In this document: positions 1-11,328 of the stretch, in pieces
Position numbering within the stretch: position 1 is the stretch's first letter
Layout of the letters: every line of letters starts with the position of its first letter
Assembly (NCBI GenBank): GCA_023101725.1
Contig: JALJCO010013407.1
Location: forward strand, 156,319 to 220,318
DNA from: Atherinomorus stipes
Taxonomy: Eukaryota > Chordata > Actinopteri > Atheriniformes > Atherinidae
Length of the DNA stretch: 64,000 nt
Direction: 5' to 3'
Position numbers and translations under genes: made by a program
The notes under the pieces: generated by a model
Seen by the model: only the letters and a program-made list of their open reading frames with translations
Databases searched by the model: none
Told to the model about the DNA's origin: nothing

Positions 1-189
1 GAAAAATGTTAATCCACATGCACTTGGAAGGCTTATGTATCATTGCTTTTGTATAGTGATTAAGAAAAACAGATTGCAGATCTTAATAGGTAAAATCTGA
101 CATCAGATAATGCACGAAATAATATACTGTATTATATTAAAACATGAAGCCAAAATGCAGGAGCAGTGAGACTTAAACCTGAATAAAAT

Positions 190-366
190 GCTGTTACTGG
201 ACCTTAAGAGGATCGGGCATAAACAAATGTCTGCAAATCTCAATGACCTGAAGCAACATTGTAAAGAAGATTGAGCCAAAGCTCCTACACAACAATCTGA
301 GATGATGACATATAGAAAACAACTGATGCAAGTTACTGCTGCCATAAGCATTCCCACAAGTTGCTG
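190..366 (+). pseudogene. Tc1-like transposase C-terminal relic
   Basis: A plus-strand frame translates to a block resembling the C-terminal end of fish Tc1 transposases: GHKQMSANLNDLKQHCKED, a stop, then AKAPTQQ and YRKQLMQVTAA. In the family this segment follows the catalytic glutamate and ends near the terminal inverted repeat. A TGA at 272-274 interrupts the frame. The catalytic core is not recognisable upstream and no inverted repeats were found, so this is a short dead fragment. The family assignment rests on remembered similarity of the tail motif. Confidence 0.6.
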
Positions 367-420
367 CGTCGTTGGATGTTCTTAGTTCTGGATTAGTTAT
401 CACAAACTGGAGGGTACGTC

Positions 421-1381
421 AAGTGTTGTAGTAAAGACCACACCATCAAGACCAAGACATTACAGAGACCAGGAACCGAGATAAGATCAAGACATTATCA
501 TGACCAGAGACCGAAACCAAGACATTGTACTAAACTGGGTAATGTCTTGGTCTCAATAATGTCTAAGTAATGTCTTGGTACTTGGTCTCAGTTATGTCTT
601 GGGCCCAATTCCAATTCCTATTTTCATCCCTGACCCTAGCCCTTCCCCTTGGCCCTTGCACTTGAAAAATCATTTCAAGTGCTAGGGATTGAATTATTCC
701 TCTAAGAAATGGGACATCCCTTTGAAACCCTCATGCGTCACCAATAGTCATCCGTGGTGCAATAAACTGACATCATGGCTGTTCCCAGAAGAGTTCGCAA
801 TGTCGTCTGCAGCATTGAAATGTCAATAAAGATCAGTTTTTCAAAAAGCCGTCTGCAGCAGCAGTAATCTCCCTTTTTCCTGGGCAATTTGATTATTTTT
901 TCAGCTTTGGGCCGAAAAACGTAAAAGAAAAAGACGCCCTCTGCTTGAGCATAACATTAACTTACAGGCATGAGCAGATGCTCATAACGCAACAAAACTA
1001 GCGACATTTTTCACATTTGTAATAAACGGTCTGTAATACATTAAAGCAGCCTTAAAACAGTGATTTTCATGTTTTATTGACAAAAAATACTCACATTTGT
1101 GCGTTTCTTTGGCTGCTGCTGCTGATTTATTTTTGCTCGTATTTCACATGGAACTGTGGTAATTACAAATACCACTCTTTTTCCATTGTGCCCTTGGAAA
1201 ATCTCTGTTTCGAGGGCCAGTTAGCCCTACCACCCCCCACCCCCAGTCTTAACCAGAATCGGTACATCGCTACACTGGCACATGAACGTGCAAAACAAAG
1301 GGTTCAGGCCAATGGCTAGGGCTAAGGGGGGAATTGGAATTCACTTTTGGTCTTGGTAGTGTGGTCTTCACTATAACACTT
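421..1381. mobile_element. hAT-like MITE, itself carrying a second inverted-repeat element
   Basis: The ends are imperfect inverted repeats: 421-456 (AAGTGTTGTAGTAAAGACCA...) matches the reverse complement of 1346-1381. The flanks GGTACGTC (413-420) and GTTACGTC (1382-1389) agree at 7 of 8 bases, which fits the 8-bp duplication of hAT elements. Inside the left arm the motif accaagacat/atgtcttggt recurs several times in both orientations (455-600). A second inverted-repeat pair lies inside: about 604-650 (AATTCCAATTCC..., CCCTAGCCC) against about 1313-1345 (GGCTAGGGC..., GGAATTGGAATT). This suggests an inner element inserted in, or internal to, the outer one. No transposase is visible. Confidence 0.6.
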
Positions 1382-2639
1382 GTTACGTCGCTCGAACTGT
1401 TGTGGGTGAATGATAGAAGAAAAGCTTTTGCTATGTTGATTATATGTGAATTACAAGGCAGTCTACACGTCTCCAGAGGGCCATGACTCATACTCTTAGG
1501 TTGCCCTCAAAGGGGACTGGGTTCACATTCAGTACCAACGCAGTCTGTGCAGAAGCTCCACTGAGGCTACCTGAATGTGGAGGTGTTCAGAGTCTTCAAC
1601 AGCAATTCCGCTTCACAGCCCTTTCTCTGCTTTGACGAGCCCCTGGGGTGAATCCCAGCAGACACAGTGCAGAAATAAGGACAATAAAGCCAAGCTGCAA
1701 ACCCTCCCCATGTGCAACACACACACACACACACAGTCAGATGTGGTGGATTCAAGCATATGACTGCAATATTCAGGTCACTGCTATTGGTCGGGAAGGT
1801 CAAGGGTTAACTCGGCTGCGGGTGAAGACGGCTGCTTCATCAGCACCACAGGGAAGGAAAGAAAGGAGGACAGAAAAGAGCGGGAGAAAGTCATGAAAAG
1901 TAGGTCAGTGAGAAAACATGATTAGCCACAAAACAAATGACACCAGCAGCAAAAGTCATGCCTTGTCCAAGGGCACTGGCCTCCTGCATCTTTTCCCCCC
2001 ACTGGATCTAGATGGGTCTCCAAACTACAGCGTGCAGGACGCCTCGGTGGCTCTGAGACTCATGCTTACTAGACAGGCTGGCAAGCGTGCTCGTGCTGGC
2101 TCGCCAATGCAGACAAACACAGGGACAGCTCCCTTCCTCTCGCTGCCTTACATGGTGTTAGAGCAATCCCTTTTGCCGTTGCAGCCCTTTGCATGGGGTT
2201 GCTAAGTGCAGCCAATATTTTACAAACACAGCAAAACATCCACCCTGACATCCTGCTGCGCTGTCATCCTGGACAGCAGAGAAGCAGCCTGCCTCGTCTC
2301 CTTCCAGGAACTCGCTGATTTTGGCTCCTCGTTTCTGTTGGGCCAAACTGAGCCAAAGTATGATGAGGCTGCACTCCTGTTTGTTGATTTGTTAAAAGCT
2401 CAATAAACTATCTGAGGAATTCTTCATTCTCTTAAAGGAACATTTTCTATCTTTATAATTTCACTCTTGTTGGATTATTTTGGGATACTTACTGTATATA
2501 GAGGAAACAAACTAAGCATAAGGAACATTGTGGTTCAAATGCACAAATTTCAAATTTCCCAGATTGTTTGAGTCTTTCATATATACAGTATATTTATATA
2601 TATAAAATAAGATATAAAAAAGTGTTGAGCTTTTTGTGG
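1382..2639. other. No gene recognised; one CA microsatellite
   Basis: A short AC repeat lies at about 1717-1735. The rest is mixed sequence with several short open frames, none with recognisable motifs. No transposon ends were identified. Confidence 0.5.
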
Positions 2640-2890
2640 GCGTGTAAGTGACTGTTTGCATCCTGACCTGAGTGTTTCCGCCTGCCTCTGATGCTGGTGT
2701 GTTGCCTCTCGGGGGTCTTGAAGGCACCTGCTGGCCCAGCGAGGGGATGTGGGTCTTGAGATGTGCCGGAGACAGAGCTAGAGCTGATGGCCTGCTGGGG
2801 TTCTGGGGGATGGGCAGGGCACTGTGCACTGGTTTGGGTTTTGGGAGTCCTGACTTCATCTTTGAGGCCACCAGGATGGCTGGCATCTTC
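2640..2890 (-). other. Possible minus-strand coding exon, Pro/Ser/Lys-rich
   Basis: This segment is clearly more GC-rich than its surroundings and is open in a minus-strand frame. The frame reads as a low-complexity, basic, Pro/Ser-rich chain, including SGLPKPKPVHSALPIPQNP and SRPPRGNTPASEAGGN. That composition resembles disordered parts of cytoskeletal or scaffold proteins. On the minus strand a CAG/GTCAGG donor-like site sits at about 2670, and a weak AAGCAG acceptor-like site at about 2900. An overlapping minus frame (up to 2932) is also open, and plus-strand frames are open too, so openness alone is weak evidence. I do not recognise a family. This could be a host exon, or simply GC-rich sequence that lacks stops by chance. 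Confidence 0.25.
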
Positions 2891-3429
2891 TCCCCAGCTG
2901 CTTAATGACCGCACGCTCCCTCTCCCCGTCACTGAGATGGAAATCCTGCCGGCTGTCAGCGAGACTCCTTATTAAGACTCAATTATGATCCAGTTTTTCC
3001 TAAAAACACTTGGGTGTTGCTAGATTGACGGATCACACGTTACGGCGGCACCTGATCAGCCGCTTGATTGAAGTCAAGTGTGCAATTTGTCAGCATTTGG
3101 ATCTCAGCAGGGGGTGAGCTGAGCCCCCCCAACATGCAGCATGGGGGTTTAAAACCCACTATTCCCACCTGTTTCCTGTCCTCTTCAGCTCATGTGAAAG
3201 GCACCAAAACGTCCCAGATTTTCTGTTAAAATGCGTCCAGACAGAAATGTTCCACAACTTCCTTGAAAAAAATTCCAAAATAAATCACTTCCCACTTACA
3301 GGAATCCCCAGTTGCCTGATGGCTGTCCGAGCGCTGCCTTCCATTTATTCCCAGTTCTGAGTGAGAGTCAGCGATTGGCCGAATGCTCCTGCAGGAAGCA
3401 GAGCAGTTCCTCTCCCACAAAGCCCTGCT

Positions 3430-3642
3430 AATTACACCATGGCTTCAGCATCGCTTCAGCATGACAGGAGGAAAGACAGAGCTTTATCAAGGAGAGAAGA
3501 AAAAGGGAGGAGAAAGAGTTTGAAAGGAAAAAAAAGGAAAAGCAGCAGCAATGCAGCGACCGCTCGCTTCAGCGACTGCTCAGCCTGTGACTGCACCGCC
3601 TGAAACACAACACACTCCACTCCACTGCCTCTCTCCCTCACT
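3430..3642 (+). other. Possible untranslated first exon with splice donor at 3643
   Basis: The plus strand has a purine-rich stretch (3465-3550), then a CAG-rich and GC-richer stretch (3541-3600), then a pyrimidine-rich stretch ending CTCACTG. This is followed at 3643 by GTAAGT, a near-consensus vertebrate splice donor. An open frame from 3361 to 3603 stops before the donor, so if this is an exon it is more likely 5' untranslated. No CpG-island computation was possible. No promoter motif or acceptor was established, so this remains a candidate. Confidence 0.25.
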
Positions 3643-3659
3643 GGTAAGTCGTGGTTAGC

Positions 3660-5228
3660 AGCAGGTGTGGCTTAGATCAGAATGACATATGTGGAGAAAA
3701 GGCTCAACACACATCAGTGAGTTCCTCCAGCCTGCTTCTTATCCTCTGTTTGGCATTACTTTCTCTTTATACCAAAATGCCAGTTTGGAGAACTAATCTT
3801 ATTTTAGCTTTAAATAATTAATCAGATTTGCCAGCTCAGAGTGGTCCTTGCTGGAGGAAGGATTTCCAGCGGGGGAGCAAATGTGTGAAAATGTCAGGAG
3901 TTGAGTTTAATCACTCATCCAGTATCCAGTTACAGCAGGCGCTAAACATGGTGATTTCCATAACTAAAAAAAAAAAAAAAAAAATCACATGAAAACACTT
4001 TGAGGGTAATCTCGTTTCATAAGAAGAAGAACTGAAAACTTTATGTAACCAAAGCTTGGACACCATGTTTCCAAATGGCTTCAATAATCCCCCCTTTTCC
4101 TCCGAGCCCATCCATCATGAGTTTGACGGGACTGATTTAAAGACAATAATGAGACCGGCTGTCAAATCATAAACGGAGACATCCACAAGAAAAATTACTA
4201 ACAGTCTCTCTTCCTGTTTTCTCTCCTACTTCTCACTCTATTAAGATTCCTTTTTCAAATATGGAGATGGCCAATTAGTGGACTAGTGTCGGATCAGCCT
4301 GACTCCCAGAAGGCTTTGTGAGGCTGCTGAAGTGTCAACTCAAATCATACTGCAGCACGCAAGAAAAAAAGAAAAGAAGAAAAAAATGCTAAAGAAATAA
4401 ATTAGAATGTTTTCTTCCTCTCATTTCAACAGCTTATATCGGAATCTACAAAGTCATGTATTTACGTCAACATCCGAACTCTCATGAGTGGAACACGTGA
4501 AGCGTTTTAAATAAATGTGCAATAAATGTGCACTTTGTTCTGCAGGCATTGAATTAACGGCTTTAACAGTGACACTTTAAAATCTGTTTTTAAAAAAAAT
4601 GTGATTTGTATTTAAAAAATGTGCAAAAGAATGAATGCACCTGAGAAACATTTTTGTGTCAAATTTTACACATTTATATTCCCACTCATTATTCCAGCTA
4701 TTGGTGCAAATAATTTTCAGATTCAGATGCATCTCATTGCAGAGGTGTAAAACTTCTCATCAATGCAGTGACAAAATGGAGAGATGAGTCTTCACAAAAG
4801 TAGAATTTATGATGTATAATTTGGGCTTTTCTGGCTTCATCAATGCAATAAAGTTGCACAGTGTATCACTGAACTGCTGTAAAAGACCTGAGTGGAACTG
4901 ATTATTTTGATGTAGCTTCAGCATTATGATAATAATGTGAATGATGGCTAGCGTGACAGAGGAATACAGAGCTAAGAGGGAACTGATGTATAAAATGCAT
5001 CATGGAATGTAAAAAAAAAAAAAAAACATTTTTTGTGGAAAAGGCTAATATGAGAAACCCAGTTTGCCTCTTTGAATATTCCAGCTTTCAAGCTGTGACT
5101 CACATGATCCAATTTCTCTTAGCCCTAAAGCCTGACACAAGAAATAATGGGAACAAAATTCCTTTTATTTTACATTTGAAGGATTTATTTAGCTCTTTAA
5201 AGGTGATAGCTAAAACTTTAATCAATTT
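3660..5228. other. No gene or transposon recognised
   Basis: AT-rich sequence with A-runs at about 3966-3983 and 5012-5026. Short open frames carry no recognisable motif. Confidence 0.5.
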
Positions 5229-5437
5229 TTTTTCTTTCAAAAGGAACACACACTGCAAAAACTCAAATCCTAGCAAGTATTTTTTTCTCATTTCTAGACA
5301 AAATATCTCATCACACTCAAAATAAGACAAAATTGCTTAAAGAGAAACATTTCAGTAAGATATAAAATCTTATTTCAAGATCTTTTTGCTTGTTTTGCTA
5401 GGATTTGAGTTTTTGCAGTGTGTGTTCCTTTCGAAAG
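5229..5437. repeat. Inverted duplication of the MITE tip plus its flank
   Basis: The reverse complement of 5394-5437 matches 5234-5277 almost exactly (CTTTC..AAAGGAACACA, then CACTGCAAAAACTC...). The copied block includes the outer 26 bp of the MITE and also about 20 bp of sequence lying outside its left end (5229-5250). A second, inverted copy of element-plus-flank therefore sits inside the element, giving a palindrome-like block at 5229-5437. Confidence 0.75.
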
Positions 5438-5722
5438 AAAAACTTTTTTTTTGCTTGTTATAAGCAAAAAAATCTGCCAGTGGGACAAGCACAATTTGCT
5501 TGATAAGATTTCTTGAAATTTTTTTGCTTCAGCAAAAAAATTCTGCCAAAGGACAAGCAAAATTTTCTTGATGTCTGTAAATAAGATGCATTGTCTTAAA
5601 ATAATGTCTTATATCTTACCGAAATGTTCCATTTTAAGCAATTTTGTCTTATTTTGAGTGTAATGAGATATTTTGTCTAGAAATGAGAAAATATACTTGC
5701 TAAGATTTGAGTTTTTGCAGTG
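5251..5722. mobile_element. MITE with CACTGCAAAAA ends and long inverted repeats
   Basis: The element begins CACTGCAAAAACTCAAATC at 5251 and ends with the complementary GATTTGAGTTTTTGCAGTG at 5722. Similarity between the arms runs inward for about 110 bp, including the shared stretch TCATTTCTAGACAAAATATC. An A/T-rich core at 5460-5580 contains two diverged copies of a unit centred on AGCAAAAAAAT-CTGCCA. No open frame is present. Elements with these ends are common in teleost genomes, but I cannot place the superfamily. No clean target-site duplication was seen at the outer boundary. Confidence 0.75.
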
Positions 5723-6318
5723 CATCTACAAATTGTCTAGATGGGTGCAGAATCAAAGTATAAATTTAATGCCCAATTTTTTATAGCACACAAAATATTT
5801 TTTATCAATATTGACGGGTCGACGGTAAAAAGTAAATATTTACATCTGATTACTATGCCAACGTCGGGATTTTTGTTAGCGTTGCCTCCGGAGTTGCTAG
5901 CTCGATTTCAATGTGTGGAAGCAGAATCTTCTGTGCCTTACATTTCTCAAATTCACGTGAACAAAAAACAAAACGTGATGAGGGTTAAAATAGCAAAGGG
6001 GCTCAGAAGCCCCGTGGAGGTTGCTACTTTCTTCCTAGATATGCAAGTTAAATGTTTACTAATGCTAATTAAGGGGTGGCTGGTTCTGTAACGTTGCTAA
6101 TGCTAATTGAGTAAGTGAGTATTAATGTGCCACCTACTGGTGGGGAGGAATTGTAGCCATCACCTTTAACCTAAAAGTGGAAATAAAAAATAAGATCATT
6201 TGAATATCTGCCCGGTCAGATCAGTATCTGTCCGGTTTTTCTTGTACCCAACATGTGTAACTCTAATGGATGCTATTATTATTTGCGATTTAAAACCCTA
6301 TAACTCTGACCCACATTT
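5723..6318. other. No gene recognised
   Basis: Contains an unassigned 116-codon open frame at 5741-6091 with no motif I recognise. The stretch around 6080-6150 (CACCTACTGGTGGGG) has the look of old dispersed repeat, but no boundaries were found. Confidence 0.4.
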
Positions 6319-7640
6319 TTCAAGGTCCAGTGTGCAACTAATTTGGCTTTTTATCAGCAAAAATCAAGTATTACTTTCATAAATACATATTTTAGTCTAA
6401 TCACAGCTGCATCCCAATGAAAGCATTCTCGTAGCTTAGTTATTTATAAATGCATAGGTGGCGGTGCACCCAACAGAAGGCTGGTATGTTGCATCGACAT
6501 CTTCAAATGTGGTAGCAACATGGGGACAAACTGGTTAGCTTAATGAGTTTTAGCTGTAATGAGTATATCAGTTTTCAGTTGCTTCACAGCAGTCATACCA
6601 GCAGGCGGCCATGTTCTTCTTTCAACTGTAGTTTTTCCTTATGTTTCATAATTTATTTCAGCTGATTTGTCAAGGGGTGTGTGGGTTGATGTCCTCCCTC
6701 TACTCAGCAAAATAGACCAAAGAAATACCATTTTCTCGTCGTGATTTAACTTCAGTATCAATAAGGAAACATAATTATGTATCGTTCTGTTCCTCATTCC
6801 CAGAGAGGACACTCATGAAAATGTTTACATTTTCACATTCGTGACTCTCCACGGCTAGTGGTAATAACGCGCTTAAACGGCAAGGCGCCAGAGAGCACTA
6901 CTTGGTTGTTTGAATTTAATTAGCGCTAGGACTGGGCGTTATAACAATATATATCGTCAGGACGATAGAAAATTTCTATCATTTCATATGAAGCTCTATT
7001 GTTTATACGGCGGTAGGCGCTTTACTGCAGTGTTTAATCAAGATGCGCTGCGTGCACACGTACACTGCAAACAAACACAAAAACACAGAGAGACGATGGC
7101 AGACCATTCAGATGGGTGTAAGTAGACTAATTCTTAACAAGTTGACCAGCCGACCCAAACTGAGAGGCTTTTACCTAAAAGAGAGGCAACTTCTGATGCA
7201 TGGATGTGGCTTTGATAAGATGTGGCGTGTGTTCACATGTCTATGCACGTACGCGGCGGCACATGTCCGTACATGCCGCGCATCTTGACAAATAAAACAC
7301 TTCAGAAAAGCACCTAATCGCAGAAACTGTCAGATGCTAACATGACCAACACATCCTGCTGAGAATAAATGAAGTAGAAGTAGAAGAAACATTTAGTACC
7401 TACTACTTTTATTTGTTCAGTTTATAATTTGAAACAATCAAAGCAATTTAAATACAAATTATGCATTAATTGAATTATTGAATTGAACCCCCCCCCCAAA
7501 AAAAAAAAAAAGCTATATCGTATGTACATTGTTATCATGATATAAAATTTGTTATATCGTGATATGGGATTTTAGTCATATCGCCCAGCCCTAATTAGCT
7601 CACCACTAGATGGAGTAATTCCTACACACTGGGGCTTTAA
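6319..7640. mobile_element. TTAA-type MITE interrupted by a hAT element
   Basis: The left end (TTCAAGGTCCAGTGTGCAAC at 6319) and the right end (CACACTGGGGCTTTAA, ending 7640) are imperfect inverted repeats. The right end carries TTAA and the left a mutated TTCA. Teleost miniature elements ending TTAAAGG(N)CCAGTGTG are a known class, and TTAA target sites suggest piggyBac-type transposition. The right tail also has CACCACTAGATGG, a stretch I remember from this repeat. The hAT-like element at 6927-7593 sits within it. Confidence 0.55.
6927..7593. mobile_element. Non-autonomous hAT element (TAGGRCTGGGCG ends)
   Basis: The left end is TAGGACTGGGCGTTATA and the right end is CATATCGCCCAGCCCTA. The flanks ATTAGCGC (6919-6926) and ATTAGCTC (7594-7601) match at 7 of 8 bases, as expected for a hAT 8-bp duplication. 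The inner sequence has the ATATCG-rich subterminal repeats typical of this fish family. A short frame begins ATG at 7096 and runs into GTAAGT at 7118. This resembles a first exon with its splice donor, but no transposase domain is visible. Confidence 0.8.
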
Positions 7641-7910
7641 CTAGATACTCTTTTAATTCAGCACTTTTGATGTTAATGTGTGCTGCGGCTGTCGTCCATG
7701 TCCAATGTTCTGTTCTGTCCCCACATTATCTTCTTATATGTTGTCCACTATTATGTAGCCACTTTATTGTTTTTAAAATCCATCTTCCTGCTATGGAGCA
7801 AGGATGGAAATTAGCCATTAGCTATAATCTCACATATTTCAATTGAAGTGTACATTAATTTAAATGGTCCCTACTTTTAAATAGATAAAAAAAAAAGAGA
7901 AAATGAAATG

Positions 7911-8122
7911 TACTGCTCACAGAAAGTTAAGAATACTTGCCTTATGTATGATGTCAGAATGAATCTAAAATCCACAACAACCTTTCCAGGTGAACTGAAT
8001 GAAACTTTCTCTAAACTTGTCAATGCACATGTACATTGTTCAATGGTTAATTATTTATTCTGCATCATTCTGTTCTCCAAAAACCAAAAGTTGAATATCC
8101 CTAACTTTTTATGGGTAGTGTA
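7911..8122. mobile_element. Tc1/mariner-type MITE with TA target duplication
   Basis: The left end TACTGCTCACAGAAAGTTAA and the right end AACTTTTTATGGGTAGTGTA are imperfect inverted repeats, each bounded by TA. The length is 212 bp including both TAs. The internal sequence holds no transposase. Similar AAAGTTAAG..TAT-ended units occur widely in fish genomes; this is knowledge-based and not checked here. Confidence 0.6.
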
Positions 8123-8750
8123 TATCAGAATTATTGTGGTGCAAACTGTGTCTACCAGGACACACAATGTAGAAGACCTACATTTTTTTTTTTTTCTTTT
8201 TACCAGAAGGTGATGCAACAGATCTCACCAACTGTATTCTTTAATGTATGAATCATAACAGCAGCAAAGGGTTAAATCACCACTGGATTAGTCGTGATCC
8301 TTCCACGGAATACAACCACAAGTGTTTCATTCATCACATGTATAGTTTTGCTTCTTCCACATTCAGCTCTGACATCTTGACATCCTGCTGCTGCAGGACT
8401 TTATGTTCTGTTAAATAAAAGTGCATTAATTTCCTTCACCTGCCTGACTCCCAAGCCTGAGTCTGTGTTTGGGTCCACTAAAAAAGGAATAGTATGCACC
8501 ATACCACGGCGGGGCACTGAGATGCTGGTACTGAAAGAATAAAGCTTTTTTCCTATCAGTGATTTTGATCTTTTTGACAACACCGAATAAAAGCAATTTC
8601 AGATTCATCTTCTGGTATTCATTAATGGAGGAGCAGACCATTAAGCTACTGACCTTCTAGCTGGAGATTGATCATTCAAATCTTGCTCTTCAAAGCCATT
8701 TCCTGACTCTGTTTTCTACTTCCAGTTTCACTTTTCTACTCTTTTCACTG

Positions 8751-9283
8751 GAGATGTTTGCGATACCATTTTCCCCCTCCCGATACTTGTGCTGTGGGTA
8801 CTGGCCAATACCGAGTACCAGTACCACTATGTCATCATGTTATGTTCCACGTGCATAACTGTGATATGATCATCATTGTGGTAAGGCCTGGTTCAGGTTA
8901 AATCCTTTGTATAATGTGAATGAATCAGCAAATTGAAGCCATTTATTTTTTAATGCAGTCTTGCTGGTGGGAGAATCCATTGAGAAATACTGCCACATTA
9001 CCAACATTATCACTAGTTAGCTCCTTGTCTAACAGGTGTCAGGTGATCAGTTCTTCCTCACTCCTCTAAAACAGCAGGTAGTAGACGGCAGGACAGCGCA
9101 ACTATTTTAAGAACGGTAAAGAAGAACCTGTGTAGGAGCTAACAGAGCTAATCGGTAAACAGATACCTATTTTATTAAATTAAGTGCATTGGATCGGTAC
9201 GTGAACTCCGGTACATGTCTATGCCAATACCAGCATTTTCGGCAGAATCGGTGACCTTTCCGATTCTGATATCAGTATCGAAA
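8751..9283. mobile_element. Degenerate hAT-like MITE with GATACC subterminal repeats
   Basis: The left side reads GATGTTTGCGATACCATTTT and CCCGATACTTG. The right side reads GATTCTGATATCAGTATCG then AAACAACTC. The two sides are weak inverted repeats, with GTACC/GGTAC motifs scattered inside (8800-8830, 9195-9215). The ends are eroded and no convincing target duplication was seen, so the boundaries are approximate. Confidence 0.45.
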
Positions 9284-10448
9284 CAACTCTTCTATTCACA
9301 CCTGCAAATGACCACAGTTATAAGTTAATGTATTTGCAATGTTCATGTATTCGTATAATTGATCTCAGTGTAAAAAATTTGGTAGTCATGAATACAACTG
9401 AAATTCTGTCATATCAAATACCAAATTCTAAACAAAATGAGAATAAATCCATTAAGTGAGTGTAACATTAAAAATGTTTCCATCTAAAATGATGCCAGTA
9501 AAATGCCAAAACACGAAAAATGACATTTTGACTGAAAGGTAATGACAGCAATCCACAAACATTACAGCATCTGGTTCATGTTGCGGTATTGCTACACAGC
9601 TGCGGCAGCAGTGGAAATGTCATTCTGCATGTAACATTTATAATGACCCTGTTTGGATCATTATCAGAAAGCAGAGCATAATTAAATAACTCGTCCACTT
9701 TAATGGTAATTCATCCAACAGCTGGTATGTATTTTACTTGTAAATCAGTCATTAAGCGACAGAAACGACTGTTCAAGACTTCAGATTCAGTACAAACTGT
9801 TACCAGCTGGTGGCAAATCAGGGTCCATCCTCTGAGAACAACAGGAATTAAAAAAAAAAAATCCAATTTAAAAACTCCCTTCCATGGTTGAGATATTTAT
9901 GCTTCTCTCACTCTAACCGTGCCATGGGCAAAAAAGCTTACAGCACTTTACTCTAACATCACTGTTGACTTGGAAATGACAGAGAGCGACTTAAACATGC
10001 TTATGCTAATAAGAAATAATCCAAACCAAACATATTAGCAGAATTTACTCTACTTCATGTTTTTAAGTCTAGTAAGTCCCAAAATAGAGCCAGACTCTAG
10101 TAGCTCGTATCCACCCAATCTTACAGCAGCCATTAGATGCAGCACACACACAAACACACACTGACCATACACTTTATTAGGATGAGATTAATCCAGAGGA
10201 GGATGTGTTTCGTATGTTAATCTTAATCCTGTTACAATAAACCTACATTATGCAAATACTATTATTTGATTATAATTTAATGTCATTTTAGTGTGTGTGG
10301 GTATGTGTGCACGAGTGTGTGTATATCTACACAGTTGTAAATTCAAATAAATATCCTTTTAAATTGCAGGTGAACTCTATTGAACCCAGTAGTTTTAAAC
10401 CTAAAACTTGTCTATCTATCTATCTTGCCCCCTTACCTTGCCCCTGTT
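9284..10448. other. No gene recognised
   Basis: AT-rich sequence. A GT-rich patch lies at 10291-10325 and a short CTAT repeat at 10410-10424. The segment CTTGCCCCCTTACC (about 10424-10437) may be an eroded outer tip of the Tc1 element that follows. Confidence 0.4.
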
Positions 10449-10536
10449 TCAGATCATCAAACAGATTTAAATGTGAGACAAAGATAACACAAGTAAACAG
10501 AAAATGCCGTTTTTAAATGAAGATTTTTATTTTTAA

Positions 10537-10557
10537 GGGGGGGGGGGGGGGGGGGGG
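10537..10557 (+). repeat. Poly-G run inside Tc1 left arm
   Basis: About 21 consecutive G residues at a point where the opposite arm has only about seven C/G residues. This is either a slippage expansion after insertion or an assembly error at a homopolymer. Confidence 0.9.
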
Positions 10558-10605
10558 ATTCCAAACTTAAATGGCCCTGCGTGAAAAAGTGATTGCCCCC
10601 TAAAC

Positions 10606-11328
10606 CTAATAACTGGTTGGGCCATCCTTAGCAGCAACAACTGCAATCAAGTGTTTGCGATAACTGGCAATGAGTCTTCTACAGCGCTGTGGAGGAATTT
10701 TGTTCCACTCATCTTTGCAGAATTGTTGTAATTCAGCCAAATTGGAGGGTTGTCCAGCATGAACCGCCTTTTTAAGGTCATGCCACAGCATCTCAATTGG
10801 ATTCAGGTCGGGACTTTGACTTGACCACTCCAAAGTCTTCCTTTTGTTTTTCTTAAGCCATTCAGAGGTGGACTTGCTGGTGTGTTTTGGATCATTGTCC
10901 TGCTGCAGAACCCAAGTGCGTTTCAGCTTGAGGTCACCAACAGATGGCCGGACATTCTCCTTCAGGATTTTTTGGTAGACAGCAGAATTCATGGTTCCAT
11001 TTAGCACAGCAGGTCTTCCAGGTCCTGAAGCAGCAAAACAGCCCCAGACCATCACACTAAAACCACCATATTTTACTTTTGGTATGATGTTCCTCTTCTG
11101 AAATGCTGTGTACTTTTACGCCAGAGGCAATGGGACCTACACCTTCCAAAAAGTTCAACTTTTGTCTCTTCAGTCCACAGAGTATTTTCCCAAAAGGTTC
11201 ACCACTGTTCCATGTTTTCACTATTTGTGGATAATGGCTCTCACTGTGGTTCGCTGGAGTCCCAAAGCTTTAGAAATGGCTTTGGAACCTTTTCCAGACC
11301 AATAGATCTCAGTTACTTTGTTTCTCAT
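10606..11328 (-). pseudogene. Tc1-like transposase, deleted and stopped
   Basis: Reading on the minus strand, an N-terminal helix-turn-helix segment starts at the ATG at 11328 (MRNKVTEIYWSGKGSKAISK, then LGLQRTTVRAIIHK). Two in-frame stops follow, then a jump to the region just before the catalytic core. The block at 10606-11055 is open. It includes MMVWGCFAASGPGR, the second catalytic Asp in VLQQDNDPKHTSK and the catalytic Glu in SPDLNPIEMLWHD, and ends at DGPTSY. The stretch that should carry the linker and the first catalytic Asp is missing, which from family knowledge means an internal deletion of roughly 300 bp near 11188. The protein cannot be functional. Confidence 0.88.
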
